A stretch of 64,000 nucleotides of DNA from Symsagittifera roscoffensis (Eukaryota; Xenacoelomorpha; Acoela; Convolutidae): contig NC_087068.1 of the NCBI RefSeq assembly GCF_963678635.1, positions 57,397,896-57,461,895 of the forward strand, written 5' to 3'. This document shows positions 31,107 through 39,442 of the stretch, piece after piece. The position numbers and the translations under genes are program-made. The notes beneath the pieces are model-generated. The model was not told where the DNA came from and did no database searches. It saw only the letters and a list, made by a program, of their open reading frames with translations. Each line of letters begins with the position of its first letter. The stretch's first letter is position 1.

Positions 31107-31375
31107 GCCTGAGGTTCTAGTTTTTTCAGGTAAATGTAACACGATTCTCCGATTGATTTAACCAGTGAAATATTGTTTGCCAAAACTTTTCGTTTTTCTC
31201 GGATACTAAACTTAGGGTCAACAATTTTTCCAAATGGTATTTTCTTACTCTCGATGAAACTTTTGTTAGCTGGAACATGTCCCAGAAAAACATTCACAAA
31301 ACAATCGCAAAGAAATCTAATAAAATTTGAATCAGCTCCTGTCAAAATTGATCTACAATGGCGACTATTGAGCAT
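31013..31375 (-). CDS. Small conserved Polinton-associated basic protein
   Basis: From ATG 31,375 the product is 120 residues; an upstream ATG at 31,408 would add 11. The core (a helical segment around FIRFLCDCFVNVFLGHVPAN, then FSIREKRKVLANN) resembles a short, basic protein that recurs next to capsid and integrase genes in many invertebrate Polinton-like elements. Its function is not known to me. The chosen start overlaps the ATPase stop by 11 bases, matching the overlaps at several other junctions of this block. The rest of the protein is Lys/Leu-rich. Confidence 0.6.
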   Translation of the reverse strand: MLNSRHCRSILTGADSNFIRFLCDCFVNVFLGHVPANKSFIESKKIPFGKIVDPKFSIREKRKVLANNISLVKSIGESCYIYLKKLEPQACMLKNSSSFLEKHMLQMKKLHHNLKSFIIH

Positions 31376-32057
31376 TTGCTTCAATATACATAATTCTTTC
31401 TCTTTCATTTTCAAGAGATGTGATAACTGCTTTTGAGGATGGTAAATAGAAAATGGTTGGTGATGGTGGAACTATGTTTGACGAATAACGAAGACATTCT
31501 GAAGTTTTGGGATCCAAGTCTATCAACAGATGACCGAAATCTTCTTTCGTTGCCAACTGATACGCATGACGGAGGAATTTTGCATTATTCAACTGTCTGC
31601 CTAAATAATCAATTTGTTGAATGTCTCGAGGTGATTTGAACAAAATTAAGTGAGTTGTATTCAAATCTATTGTACGTGATTGCTTACTTTGCTGAAATAA
31701 ATTGTGCTTGACATAAATAACATGAACGTTTTTATGTCGGCCTGCTGTAGCTAATTTAACAAAATCTTTTTCATTAAAAATTTCTTCACAGGTATCATCA
31801 AAGACAATCATACAATCCCGTAAGTTATTAACAATTTCAAAGCTGGACAATTTTATAAATTCAATATCAAATTTGTTGTGAGAAACAAAGGAACGGTATT
31901 TGGGTTGATCGTGAAGATAAAAATAAAATATCTTGTTATATGATGGATAGAATGTACCTTTGAGAAACATTTGAAAAATTAAATCAGTTTTGCCAGATCC
32001 CGAGGGACCTGAAACGGACATAAACAGACGATCTTTTGTTGAAATGATCTTATTCAT
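31365..32057 (-). CDS. FtsK/HerA-type genome-packaging ATPase
   Basis: This is the expected motor that pumps DNA into the capsid. From ATG 32,057 there are 230 residues, normal for Polinton packaging ATPases. Walker A is GPSGSGKT at about residues 17-24 and Walker B is MIVFDD at about 83-88. A sensor-like segment ATAGRHKNVHVIYVKHNLF follows at about 104-122, as in other Polinton and adintovirus ATPases. The start is two bases beyond the stop of the membrane-protein gene. The frame is intact. Confidence 0.92.
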   Translation of the reverse strand: MNKIISTKDRLFMSVSGPSGSGKTDLIFQMFLKGTFYPSYNKIFYFYLHDQPKYRSFVSHNKFDIEFIKLSSFEIVNNLRDCMIVFDDTCEEIFNEKDFVKLATAGRHKNVHVIYVKHNLFQQSKQSRTIDLNTTHLILFKSPRDIQQIDYLGRQLNNAKFLRHAYQLATKEDFGHLLIDLDPKTSECLRYSSNIVPPSPTIFYLPSSKAVITSLENERERIMYIEANAQ

Positions 32058-32059
32058 TA

Positions 32060-32350
32060 TTATAACTTGGGATTGGGTAACATGTAACCAACTGTACTGG
32101 ATAGTATTGAAAGCCAAATGGCAGTCTCGTCACAACTAAGATTGTAATAAGACAATTTTGAAATAGATAAAGAGAGCAAAATGAAAATGAAACAGACTTG
32201 CGTGAAAAAGACAACTTCTGCAGACGGAAGAGAAACAGAATTACAAAATTTCCAAGATCTGTTTTCGTGAGATAAAGACTTTTCGGCAACACCAAGTTCA
32301 ACAAAGTCGCAATCATTGTTCTCGACAGTGGTGGTTTCTTCAATTTCCAT
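32060..32350 (-). CDS. Small membrane protein of Polinton
   Basis: The 96-residue product from ATG 32,350 has an acidic N-terminal half, one clear membrane segment (VVFFTQVCFIFILLSLSIS) and a C-terminal hydrophobic block ending in GYMLPNPKL. A small protein ending in a G-Y-x-L-P-x-P type motif is, as I recall, common beside Polinton ATPases. This is family knowledge of moderate strength. It overlaps the upstream gene by 11 bases and is directly followed by the ATPase start. A role in membrane passage or virion membrane association is only a guess. Confidence 0.6.
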   Translation of the reverse strand: MEIEETTTVENNDCDFVELGVAEKSLSHENRSWKFCNSVSLPSAEVVFFTQVCFIFILLSLSISKLSYYNLSCDETAIWLSILSSTVGYMLPNPKL

Positions 32351-32636
32351 GTTTACTGGAAGACCTTTTTTGCTTATTTGTATCAAGGTTGATAGTTACA
32401 ACTGCATACCAATCGCCTTTTTTTCTCTCTGATCTATTGCCGTTTGGTTTGTATTTTATTATATATCTTGCTATGTTTTTGTCTGTCAGAAGTATCCGAA
32501 CAATTTTTTCTACGTTTCCGGTACTGATTTCGTCTAATAACTCTTTTGGTAAATTCTCACCTGTTAAACTCACATTTTGTGTGTTTTCTTTTGGCAAAAA
32601 TATTTTTTTGAAATTTTGAATTTTCAAACACGACAT
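32340..32636 (-). CDS. 98-residue protein related to the next upstream gene product
   Basis: ATG at 32,636. The middle part (LPKELLDEISTGNVEKIVRI, then IARYIIKYKPN) aligns without a database with the C-terminal part of the protein encoded at 32,735-33,217 (LPAELKELVKTDNVEEIHLV, then VAAHFVVKFKSN). The two genes are neighbours on the same strand, so they probably arose by duplication of a small domain. The C-terminus is Lys/Ser-rich. The function is unknown; the position among candidate replication genes is the only hint. Confidence 0.6.
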   Translation of the reverse strand: MSCLKIQNFKKIFLPKENTQNVSLTGENLPKELLDEISTGNVEKIVRILLTDKNIARYIIKYKPNGNRSERKKGDWYAVVTINLDTNKQKRSSSKHGN

Positions 32637-32734
32637 GTTAGCAACTAGTAATCACACAAGATCAAAAGAAAATGAAGACAATCAATAAATATATTTATTA
32701 TGATTCACAAAACTTGGTATATGTATGTGATTCG

Positions 32735-33217
32735 TCATTTCGGTTCAACAGGCAAATCAACTCCTCGTTCAATGAAGAAAAACTCATATTTTGTGAATTT
32801 GTCATGGTTACAATTAGATTTGAACTTTACAACAAAATGAGCAGCAACTCTGATAGTGGCTTGAACTAAATGTATTTCCTCAACGTTATCAGTTTTGACT
32901 AATTCTTTCAGTTCAGCTGGAAGCTGATGGTCATGCAAATGGATTTGTCTTCTCTCTCCCAGCTGAGGTTGCAGCCCTTCCAGGTTGAGATTGAACAACG
33001 GAATTGACTGGCGAAATTCCTGGAGTCTGGACATTGTACAGGTGAAAGTAGTCAAGAACTGTAAAAAATTTCCGTAAATGTCGATTTCGATATCGTTCAG
33101 TGTAATTTGTTCGAGTTTTTGCAGGAGAGGTTTTCCTCGACAATCTAATATGCCTGTCCGCGTAAGAGTAACTTTAATTCTTGGTGTTGAATTGTTTTCA
33201 GGACTCTGATTAGTCAT
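32735..33217 (-). CDS. Unknown Polinton protein with domain shared with its neighbour
   Basis: From ATG 33,217 this gives 160 residues; ATG 33,274 would add 19 but would overlap the exonuclease-like gene by 65 bases, against 8 for the chosen start. The N-terminal 75 residues look like a beta-rich domain (RIKVTLTRTGILDCRGKPLL). The C-terminal domain has LPAELKELVKTDNVEEIH and then FVVKFKSN, shared with the 98-residue neighbour. A possible role in nucleic-acid binding is inference only. The frame is intact. Confidence 0.6.
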   Translation of the reverse strand: MTNQSPENNSTPRIKVTLTRTGILDCRGKPLLQKLEQITLNDIEIDIYGNFLQFLTTFTCTMSRLQEFRQSIPLFNLNLEGLQPQLGERRQIHLHDHQLPAELKELVKTDNVEEIHLVQATIRVAAHFVVKFKSNCNHDKFTKYEFFFIERGVDLPVEPK

Positions 33218-33797
33218 TGAAGCGTAAACCAACAAATTTGGAGATAAGGTTGTTTGCATCATTGGACAGTTCATTTTGTAACCAATCGAAAAAAACTTTG
33301 GATTTTCTACGGGTACAATGCTTTAATAATTGATGTGAGGGAAGTAAATGAGAATGTCGTTTGCAAATATGTTTTTCTTGACCCAATAACTGTTCAATCT
33401 TTGGGCAGCCAAAATCTTCCAAATTTGTCACGGGTAATTTCAAGTATTCAGCTAGTAAAACAGATTTTTGTGTACCTTTAGCAAAAAAATGGGAATTTGG
33501 GTTCCTCAAACGAATGCTGTCAAAAATTTGATCCAAGTATGAGTAAGGGTATTCACCTTCGTCCCAACGAAGCCCGTGTAGAAATTTAGATACCCAATTG
33601 TACGCTTTTTTCTCTTCTTTTGATAAATTGTTGAATTGGACTGGTGGCAGAAAATGAATTGTATCAATTGTATTAGCAGAGCAAACGGAAAGTTCCTTTA
33701 TGATCAAAGGTTTCTTGCCACATTTAAATCCCTCAATATCTAAAATAATGAGATGATTGAAAAACAATTTTTTAGTTTTCTTTCTTTGGGTTAACAT
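33210..33797 (-). CDS. Candidate DEDD-type 3'-5' exonuclease-like protein
   Basis: From ATG 33,797 there are 195 residues. Near the N-terminus LIILDIEGFKCG gives a D-x-E as in the first exonuclease motif, followed by KPLIIKELSV. A middle element FFAKGTQKSVLLAEYLKLPV precedes the element NLEDFGCP. The C-terminal part carries CKRHSHLL and then HCTRRKSKVFFDWL, a Cys/His pattern that could hold metal. The layout resembles a divergent RNase H-fold exonuclease family that I recall from uncharacterised invertebrate proteins, but the later acidic motifs are not certain. In this element it could process DNA ends or degrade a strand during replication. The stop overlaps the next start by eight bases. 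Confidence 0.45.
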   Translation of the reverse strand: MLTQRKKTKKLFFNHLIILDIEGFKCGKKPLIIKELSVCSANTIDTIHFLPPVQFNNLSKEEKKAYNWVSKFLHGLRWDEGEYPYSYLDQIFDSIRLRNPNSHFFAKGTQKSVLLAEYLKLPVTNLEDFGCPKIEQLLGQEKHICKRHSHLLPSHQLLKHCTRRKSKVFFDWLQNELSNDANNLISKFVGLRFND

Positions 33798-33806
33798 GAC
33801 TTTCAC

Positions 33807-34214
33807 TCAACATTCCAACAAACGAAATAACTTTGGTTTGAATGCTTTAAGAAATAAGCAAAACGCAATACCTGTCACGTGACCCAGGTAACAGTTTTTT
33901 ATTGGACAAGGCAAAACATATGTGAACCCAGGACCGGTATGATTTTTTTCTTGCAAATATCCCGCTGCGTCATGCAATATAGCATGTATTCTAAGAAATT
34001 TGAAATGTTTCAAGTGTTTGTCGAGCGACGAATTGTCTATTCCAATTAAACCACCATATGGTCTGTTTTTCAAAACAAAATCCAAATTAATATCAGCATC
34101 CAAATACAAACAAGTGGCTAAAAAATACTGAAATCTGACTGATTTGTCTGGATATTGTGATTTTAAGTCTATAAAAATTTCATGAATGAGTTTTAAATCG
34201 AAAGTCGAAATCAT
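33807..34214 (-). CDS. Unknown 135-residue Polinton protein
   Basis: ATG at 34,214; the frame continues upstream to 34,265 without an ATG. The product is alpha/beta-looking, with Phe/Leu-rich helices, a GGLIGIDNSSLDKHLKHFKF element in the middle and PCPIKNCYLGHVTG near the C-terminus. I recognise no family, signal peptide or clear membrane anchor. It is placed between the HUH-like and exonuclease-like genes with only nine bases to the next start, so a shared transcript and a related task are likely. Confidence 0.5.
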   Translation of the reverse strand: MISTFDLKLIHEIFIDLKSQYPDKSVRFQYFLATCLYLDADINLDFVLKNRPYGGLIGIDNSSLDKHLKHFKFLRIHAILHDAAGYLQEKNHTGPGFTYVLPCPIKNCYLGHVTGIAFCLFLKAFKPKLFRLLEC

Positions 34215-34265
34215 GTTTACTGAACTCAATATAATAAAAAGGGAATAATGAAAAGTATGTATCAA

Positions 34266-35054
34266 TTAAAACTTAACTTTCTCTTCAACAATAAATTTCA
34301 CAAATAGCACATCAGTATCTACATCAAGTTTTCCATATCCACTTGTTAAAATATCCATTATTTTGCAAAAAGCGGCAGAATGGGGTCCATTAATTAAACT
34401 TTCAAATCTTTTCAAAGTTTCTGTATTCATCTCATCTGTTTGAACATGTCTGCTTTCTGTATGTTTCTTTGAAACTGAAGTCGAAATTCTTACGGATTTG
34501 TTTGACGTCGACGATGCAGCAGGCGTAACTGTATTATCAATTCGTTTCTGTCCCCCAACGGCCGGAGATTTCTTGCAAACGTTTTGATTTGGTGAAGTTT
34601 GTTTGTTAGATGATGTTGCAGAAAGCAATAAATTGGGTAAACGTTTTTTGATTGCAGTGAAATCTAACAAATCGAGATTGGCTGCAACAGGTTGTGCTGA
34701 ATAAGTGAGAGCTAGTTTAAGCTTGTCAAATAACTCACCGTTTCCTTTGACATCTTTAGCAGGAGAAATTAAGTATTTGAAGCAAGTGAAAATACAAGGA
34801 ACACTGAAACATTTTTGAGAAGGAAAAAATTGGTTTAATTGTTCCTCTGAATCTACTTGAATCAATATATGGTAATGAATTTTTTTTTCATTCTCGACTG
34901 AAAAAGGGCAATATTCAGATTTGAAGTGGCTTCCAAAAACATAATTTTTAAAAGTAGATAAATTAGGAATTTTTTCAGTGATAACAAATTTGAAATTTAG
35001 TTGAAATTTTTTGAAATAATCAGGTAACACAACTTCGAACATAGCTTCTGCCAT
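34266..35054 (-). CDS. Candidate HUH (Rep-like) nuclease with disordered linker
   Basis: The 262-residue protein starts at ATG 35,054. Residues 17-30 form a hydrophobic strand ending in Thr-Glu (FKFVITEK), a possible motif I. Residues 58-67 read KIHYHILIQV, with the His-hydrophobic-His core (H60, H62) as motif II. Residues 92-101 read FKYLISPAKD, with Tyr 94 as candidate nucleophile and Lys 100 near it as motif III. Order and spacing match single-Tyr HUH endonucleases that nick DNA at origins. No SF3 helicase domain follows; instead there is a Ser/Thr/Asn-rich linker (about 140-205) and a small C-terminal domain. The assignment rests on motif reading only and needs a structure-based test. Confidence 0.5.
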   Translation of the reverse strand: MAEAMFEVVLPDYFKKFQLNFKFVITEKIPNLSTFKNYVFGSHFKSEYCPFSVENEKKIHYHILIQVDSEEQLNQFFPSQKCFSVPCIFTCFKYLISPAKDVKGNGELFDKLKLALTYSAQPVAANLDLLDFTAIKKRLPNLLLSATSSNKQTSPNQNVCKKSPAVGGQKRIDNTVTPAASSTSNKSVRISTSVSKKHTESRHVQTDEMNTETLKRFESLINGPHSAAFCKIMDILTSGYGKLDVDTDVLFVKFIVEEKVKF

Positions 35055-35131
35055 TTTGTAAAGGAAAATTAATTCGGGTCGTGCTTGAAATCCTTTGTGT
35101 TTGAGGAAAGTTGAGATTTCCTGGCTCGTTT

Positions 35132-35440
35132 TCAGTTAGATTGTGGTTTGTCTTTGTTTTCAACAGTATCAGAAATTTCACTTGTTTGCGCTCGGATTGA
35201 CTTTCCCGACTTTAGTAATTTTGAAAATTCTTCGCTGCTTAAGGAAAGTCTTTGTACACATTCAAATTCAGCGCCTTCAGCTGCTTTTTTGAAAACTTTC
35301 AGGAATACATAAGTTCCAGTTTGGTCATATGTTTTCAATGTAGCACGCACTAGTCTTTTACTGTTTTCCGAAATATCGAAATAGCAATCGCCAAAATCTT
35401 TATCTGCATCTGCTGTGGTGCTTGTTTTGGTTTTATCCAT
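35132..35440 (-). CDS. PC4-like single-stranded DNA-binding protein, candidate
   Basis: ATG at 35,440, 102 residues. The core is a run of beta strands (FDISENSKRLVRATLKTYDQ, then GTYVFLKVFKK) followed by a helix with RLSLSSEEFSKLLKS. Strands plus a C-terminal helix carrying an SLSxEEFxxLL pattern are as in the PC4/p15 coactivator fold, which binds single-stranded DNA as a dimer. The N- and C-terminal tails are polar. It is the first gene of the minus-strand block, with a TATATAAA about 110 bases upstream. Such a protein could cover single strands made during replication. Confidence 0.5.
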   Translation of the reverse strand: MDKTKTSTTADADKDFGDCYFDISENSKRLVRATLKTYDQTGTYVFLKVFKKAAEGAEFECVQRLSLSSEEFSKLLKSGKSIRAQTSEISDTVENKDKPQSN

Positions 35441-35926
35441 TGTAACGAGTAAATTTTCAAAGTAACTTGATTCAAAACTGAATAGAAAGAAATGAATGGT
35501 TCCGATTGATTGTATATGTCTGCAAAAGAAAGCGGCGTTGTATCTATTTTAATTTATATACACATGTACTTTATATCGCAAAGATATTGGATTGCAATTT
35601 AGTTCACATGGATAAAAATTTTGTGCATGTACAACTGATAAGAATTTTAATGGGTGTTAAAGGTCACAATGTTTAAACGTTATTTTTGATACAAGCTATT
35701 TGTTTGAATGCAATTTAGATAAACATAGAATACCACCCAAGGTAACATAAATATTTTACACGCCCTCCCTTATTAAACCGATTAAAAACTACATAGGAGG
35801 TCTTGAAATTTCTAATTTTAGAAGAACCAATCCCTATTTTAATCTCTTGAGGCGTTTTCACAATTCATTTCAGTTTCATTTCTCTCCGCGTTACGTTTGT
35901 CATTTTCTTCCAACTTTTCTTCAAAA
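35441..35926. promoter_or_regulatory. Divergent promoter region of the Polinton
   Basis: This 486-bp AT-rich interval separates the start of the minus-strand block from the plus-strand gene. TATATAAA on the minus strand lies at about 35,553-35,560, some 110 bp upstream of the PC4-like ATG. No clear TATA was chosen for the plus gene; its ATG is preceded by a pyrimidine-rich leader. It is the only long spacer before the minus-strand genes and thus the likely main promoter. Confidence 0.45.
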
Positions 35927-36562
35927 ATGCCTTGTTATATTATTGCCGGATATTCCAATTACGATAGAACCATTTTTTATGAAACCGTTCACGGTAATTT
36001 TGTAGCAATAATTAACGAAGAAAAAAGTTTCAATTCTGATGAGTGGACTTGTACTCATCACGTTATGATTCCCAAAAATTTTTTACATTTATTCAGTAAA
36101 CTTTCCTTAAAAAATTCAAAGAAAGACGAAGAACTGAATATAAAGTATTTGAGTTACCTTACCAATTCTGGTAAATATACGGATCCTGACGAGCCTCTTG
36201 CTCTTCAGGTTGATATTTCAACTTTATCAAAACCAGTAAAAAAAATTTTGTATAAATACGATTGTGATGTTACTCCGATGTGTGAAAACCAATTAGAATA
36301 CTTTGAAGAAATTGAATTTTTTGATCGTTTATGGGGAATGGAACAAATTGAGTCACCATCAGTAGTTACCCCGAAAGCTGATCCTTCCCCTGTAGTTTCA
36401 CCATGGCTTGACGAACCGGGTTGCTCAACTCCAAAGCGTACCCCTGTGGCTACTGTGAGCAACCACATGGAAAACTTAACCCCTTCTCTCTGTCTAGCGC
36501 CAAAGAAAAAAAGGAAGTCAACAACACTAGAGAAAGCGCAGGAGTATTTGGACCTTATATAA
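35927..36562 (+). CDS. Unknown Polinton protein with SV40-type nuclear signal
   Basis: From ATG 35,927, in the context TCAAAAATG, the product is 211 residues; the frame upstream has no other ATG. Residues 1-140 look folded (MPCYIIAGYSNYDRTIFYET..., HHVMIPKNFLHLFSKLSL). Residues 145-190 are Pro/Ser/Thr-rich with several SP and TP sites that could be phosphorylated. Near the C-terminus lies PKKKRK, the classic monopartite nuclear localisation signal. It is transcribed away from the main block, so it may be an early or regulatory protein. No family is recognised. The frame is intact. Confidence 0.65.
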   Translation: MPCYIIAGYSNYDRTIFYETVHGNFVAIINEEKSFNSDEWTCTHHVMIPKNFLHLFSKLSLKNSKKDEELNIKYLSYLTNSGKYTDPDEPLALQVDISTLSKPVKKILYKYDCDVTPMCENQLEYFEEIEFFDRLWGMEQIESPSVVTPKADPSPVVSPWLDEPGCSTPKRTPVATVSNHMENLTPSLCLAPKKKRKSTTLEKAQEYLDLI

Positions 36563-38872
36563 CTTTGAAACTGAGGTTGAGTTTTTTTGATTTTTGTTTG
36601 TATTTATTGTGTATAATAATTTAACTTTAAAATTGAGTTTGAGTTTGTATCTTGTATTTGTTCATTAATTATCACACGATTGGGTTCTGATTAAAAATTT
36701 ATTTCAAAAGCCTTTAAAAATTGAAGTTACAAAAATCATTTATTTTTATTAAATTGACTATTTTTTTTTCAATTAAAAACAAAAAAAAAATCCGTAAAAT
36801 TTTCATTTTTTCCACAAATAGGATTTAACATATTAACATTGAAGTTCTTATTTACATTAGTGATCTTGACAAAAAACTGAAAAGCATCCATATATATATG
36901 CTAATTTTAAGAAAACAAGATTAAAAAAATCAATTTCGTCTTTTGAAAAAAGATAATTAACGTCAAAAAAAAAACTGGAAAAAAATAATTTTGGATGAAA
37001 ACTTATGTTGTCATATGTTTATTCAAATAGTTATCATACAAATTAAACATAATGAAAAATAGTATAAAAGATGTTTAAAACCAACTTTTTGATGAAAATA
37101 CTTATTTTTTTAATGTTTTTTAGTTAAAAATTTGATTTTTTAATTACAAAAAGGAAAAAAAGCATTAATTTTTTTCTTTTTCTACAAATTGGAGTTACCA
37201 TTTGATCATTGATACTGTTGTCTCCAAAAATGATCATATTGAAAAAAATACAAGTATTCATCATCATGCTAAATATTTGAGAAAAATAATAAAAATCAAA
37301 CTTTTTAATTGATGACTCATCGTTTTTTCATTTTTCCGAAAAAATGCGATTTTCAACCAGAAGACGCAATTTTTTATTATGAGCAAGTGGTGTTATTATG
37401 AAAGTGCATTGAGGGGCACGACTAATGAGATTGTGGGAGTAGATGTTTTTTCAATAGTTTTCGAGAAAAACGCTAATCCCCTTAATCCCCCCTAAAACAA
37501 CAAACTCATTTCTCTTTACAGAAAAGTATTTTTTCGGACTTTTTTTTCAAATCGAAAGACAATTGAGACAAATTCATGATGACATGGACCGTGCAACCGC
37601 TCCGTGATTGACATCATTGATAGCAATGCGCCTGGAAAGTTAAAAAACTGTCATTTTTCAGTTTTTGCTTTACTTATTCATCATTTCAACTGTTTTTGAT
37701 ACTAATTTTGACATTTTTATAGGATATTCTGTCCCCATGACAACTGGGATATTTAGGATCTATCATGTGTTGTGACATGCTCAGTTTAAAATTGAATTTT
37801 CAAAATATTCCGTACTTCGAGACGTACATTTTGGAATGTGAAACTCAATCATAGACTCTATCAAAGCAATTAGGAATTTTTAAATGTTATTTTTTATTCT
37901 AAACAACTTTTATCTTCAAAAACAAGTCCAATAATAAAATACTTTTCAGATAACAAGAAGTTGTAGCTTGTTCAGGACGACTTATACACCATATAACAAA
38001 TATTAAATTTGTTTTTGCCTTCATAATTAAATCTCAAAAGTCAAAAATTCTCGAGATATCATGACGATTTTGCTGGAACTAACGTGTTGATATAGCTTGT
38101 CAAATGAAAAAGTTCAAGTGTTTCATTATTTTTGTTTATACAAGCTGCAGTTTTTTTTTGCTAACCTTCTTGGTTATGGGCAAAATTTAGTACTTTTTCA
38201 ACATAGTAATTTAGCAGCATTGGTTATAATACGAAAAGTCAGTAGCATCAGTTATAATTTTAATCTTTATGTGTTTGTTAAATAAAAAAACAATAATTCA
38301 AAAATCATTTTCAACGTTCGAAAAACCATATTTTTTTCAATCTGAAATCTCTCTCCATAGCGTTGAATTGCAACATTTCATGAAATTTTGTATTCAGCCA
38401 CATAGATTAAAGATATCGACGTAGCTTCAGAATAATCTTTAGTTTGAAGCTCTAGTAATAAAAAGAGTTAGGTATAACTTTTACTGCTCTGTTTAAGTAG
38501 GCGTTAATCTGTTAGCAGGGTGTAACAACTTTAATGCTGTCATAGTTTAACGGGTGGAATAAAACTTTTTATTACATGTTCACATTTTTCATTATAAGGT
38601 TCAAGTTCACGGGTTAACAAGTAATCATAGACATAAAATTCTTAGTTGCATTCGTCTAATATGTTTGTGATTGCGATAACTAGTATCAATATGCAAAATT
38701 TGACCTCTCTATTTATAGTTTTCAAACCGTTGCTAGACGATATTTTGTTACTCAACATGATAAGCTAATAAATCAGTCTCCACTCCCAAATTGAAACTGA
38801 ACCAAAACTAAAATAGTCAGGACAAAATTCATTGATTCAACCTACTCATAAAAGAAAGTTAGTTTTCTGAAA
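36563..38872. other. Non-coding AT-rich stretch inside the Polinton
   Basis: No ORF above about 60 codons is credible in either strand over 2.3 kb. It contains poly-A/T runs and scattered TTTTT. This is the largest unassigned part of the element. It is too degenerate in every frame to be a recognisable polymerase remnant. It could be a regulatory or origin region, or inserted repeat DNA. Confidence 0.5.
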
Positions 38873-39442
38873 ATGTCTACCAGTTCAAAAATTGCTTTTG
38901 GTCTTAGCGACCAAGCTGAATTTTCAAATCGCCTATGGCGGTTTTACAATTGTGTAAAAAAGACGACTTACTACCGGCTGCCGGCCTACCTCGAGAGTGT
39001 CTTATACAGAAGGGCTTGGGATGTGCCACATCCCGAACTGTTTGTGGCATCTACGGATCTCTTCCTTCAGTTGGAAGAGTGTCCTGACGAAGAAGGAGCA
39101 GAACACTTTCTGCAAAGAACGGAGACATGGCTCTGGAAGGACAAGGTGGAAACAATGACGGTGGAATTCTGGGAGCGGTTCAGAGACCAAGTTGAGAAAG
39201 CAACTTCTTATAGGAGCGAATGTTTCCAGTTCTGGATGGAGAAGTGTGAAGGCGCACCGTTTCATCGGTACTCTCTTCAGGTGTTTCTTGAATCCTTCAA
39301 GAAAAAAGTCATCTTTGATGACTTCGTCAAAGTACGGCAGTACTCACGAGACGACGTAGTCAACAAGCATGTGGCATGGCTTCAGATGGAGGTAAAGCGA
39401 GCACTGAAGGATGGATCTGGATTGAAGGCACTTGTGGAGTAA
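38873..39442 (+). CDS. Unknown 189-residue Polinton protein
   Basis: ATG 38,873 in the context GAAAATG, stop at 39,440-39,442 and an AATAAA at about 39,612. The product is charged and Trp/Phe-rich, mostly helical by composition (for example WLWKDKVETMTVEFWERFRD and FHRYSLQVFLESFKKKVIF), without signal peptide or membrane segment. The coding sequence is richer in GC than the rest of the element. It stands alone between two non-coding stretches, with its own apparent polyadenylation site. That suggests a captured gene or an independently expressed accessory protein. I recognise no family. Confidence 0.65.
   Translation: MSTSSKIAFGLSDQAEFSNRLWRFYNCVKKTTYYRLPAYLESVLYRRAWDVPHPELFVASTDLFLQLEECPDEEGAEHFLQRTETWLWKDKVETMTVEFWERFRDQVEKATSYRSECFQFWMEKCEGAPFHRYSLQVFLESFKKKVIFDDFVKVRQYSRDDVVNKHVAWLQMEVKRALKDGSGLKALVE

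Noticed and set aside
36563-38872. A decayed polymerase B gene in the Polinton non-coding stretch
   Set aside because: No frame on either strand shows PolB exonuclease or palm motifs, and ORFs are at background length with poly-A/T runs.
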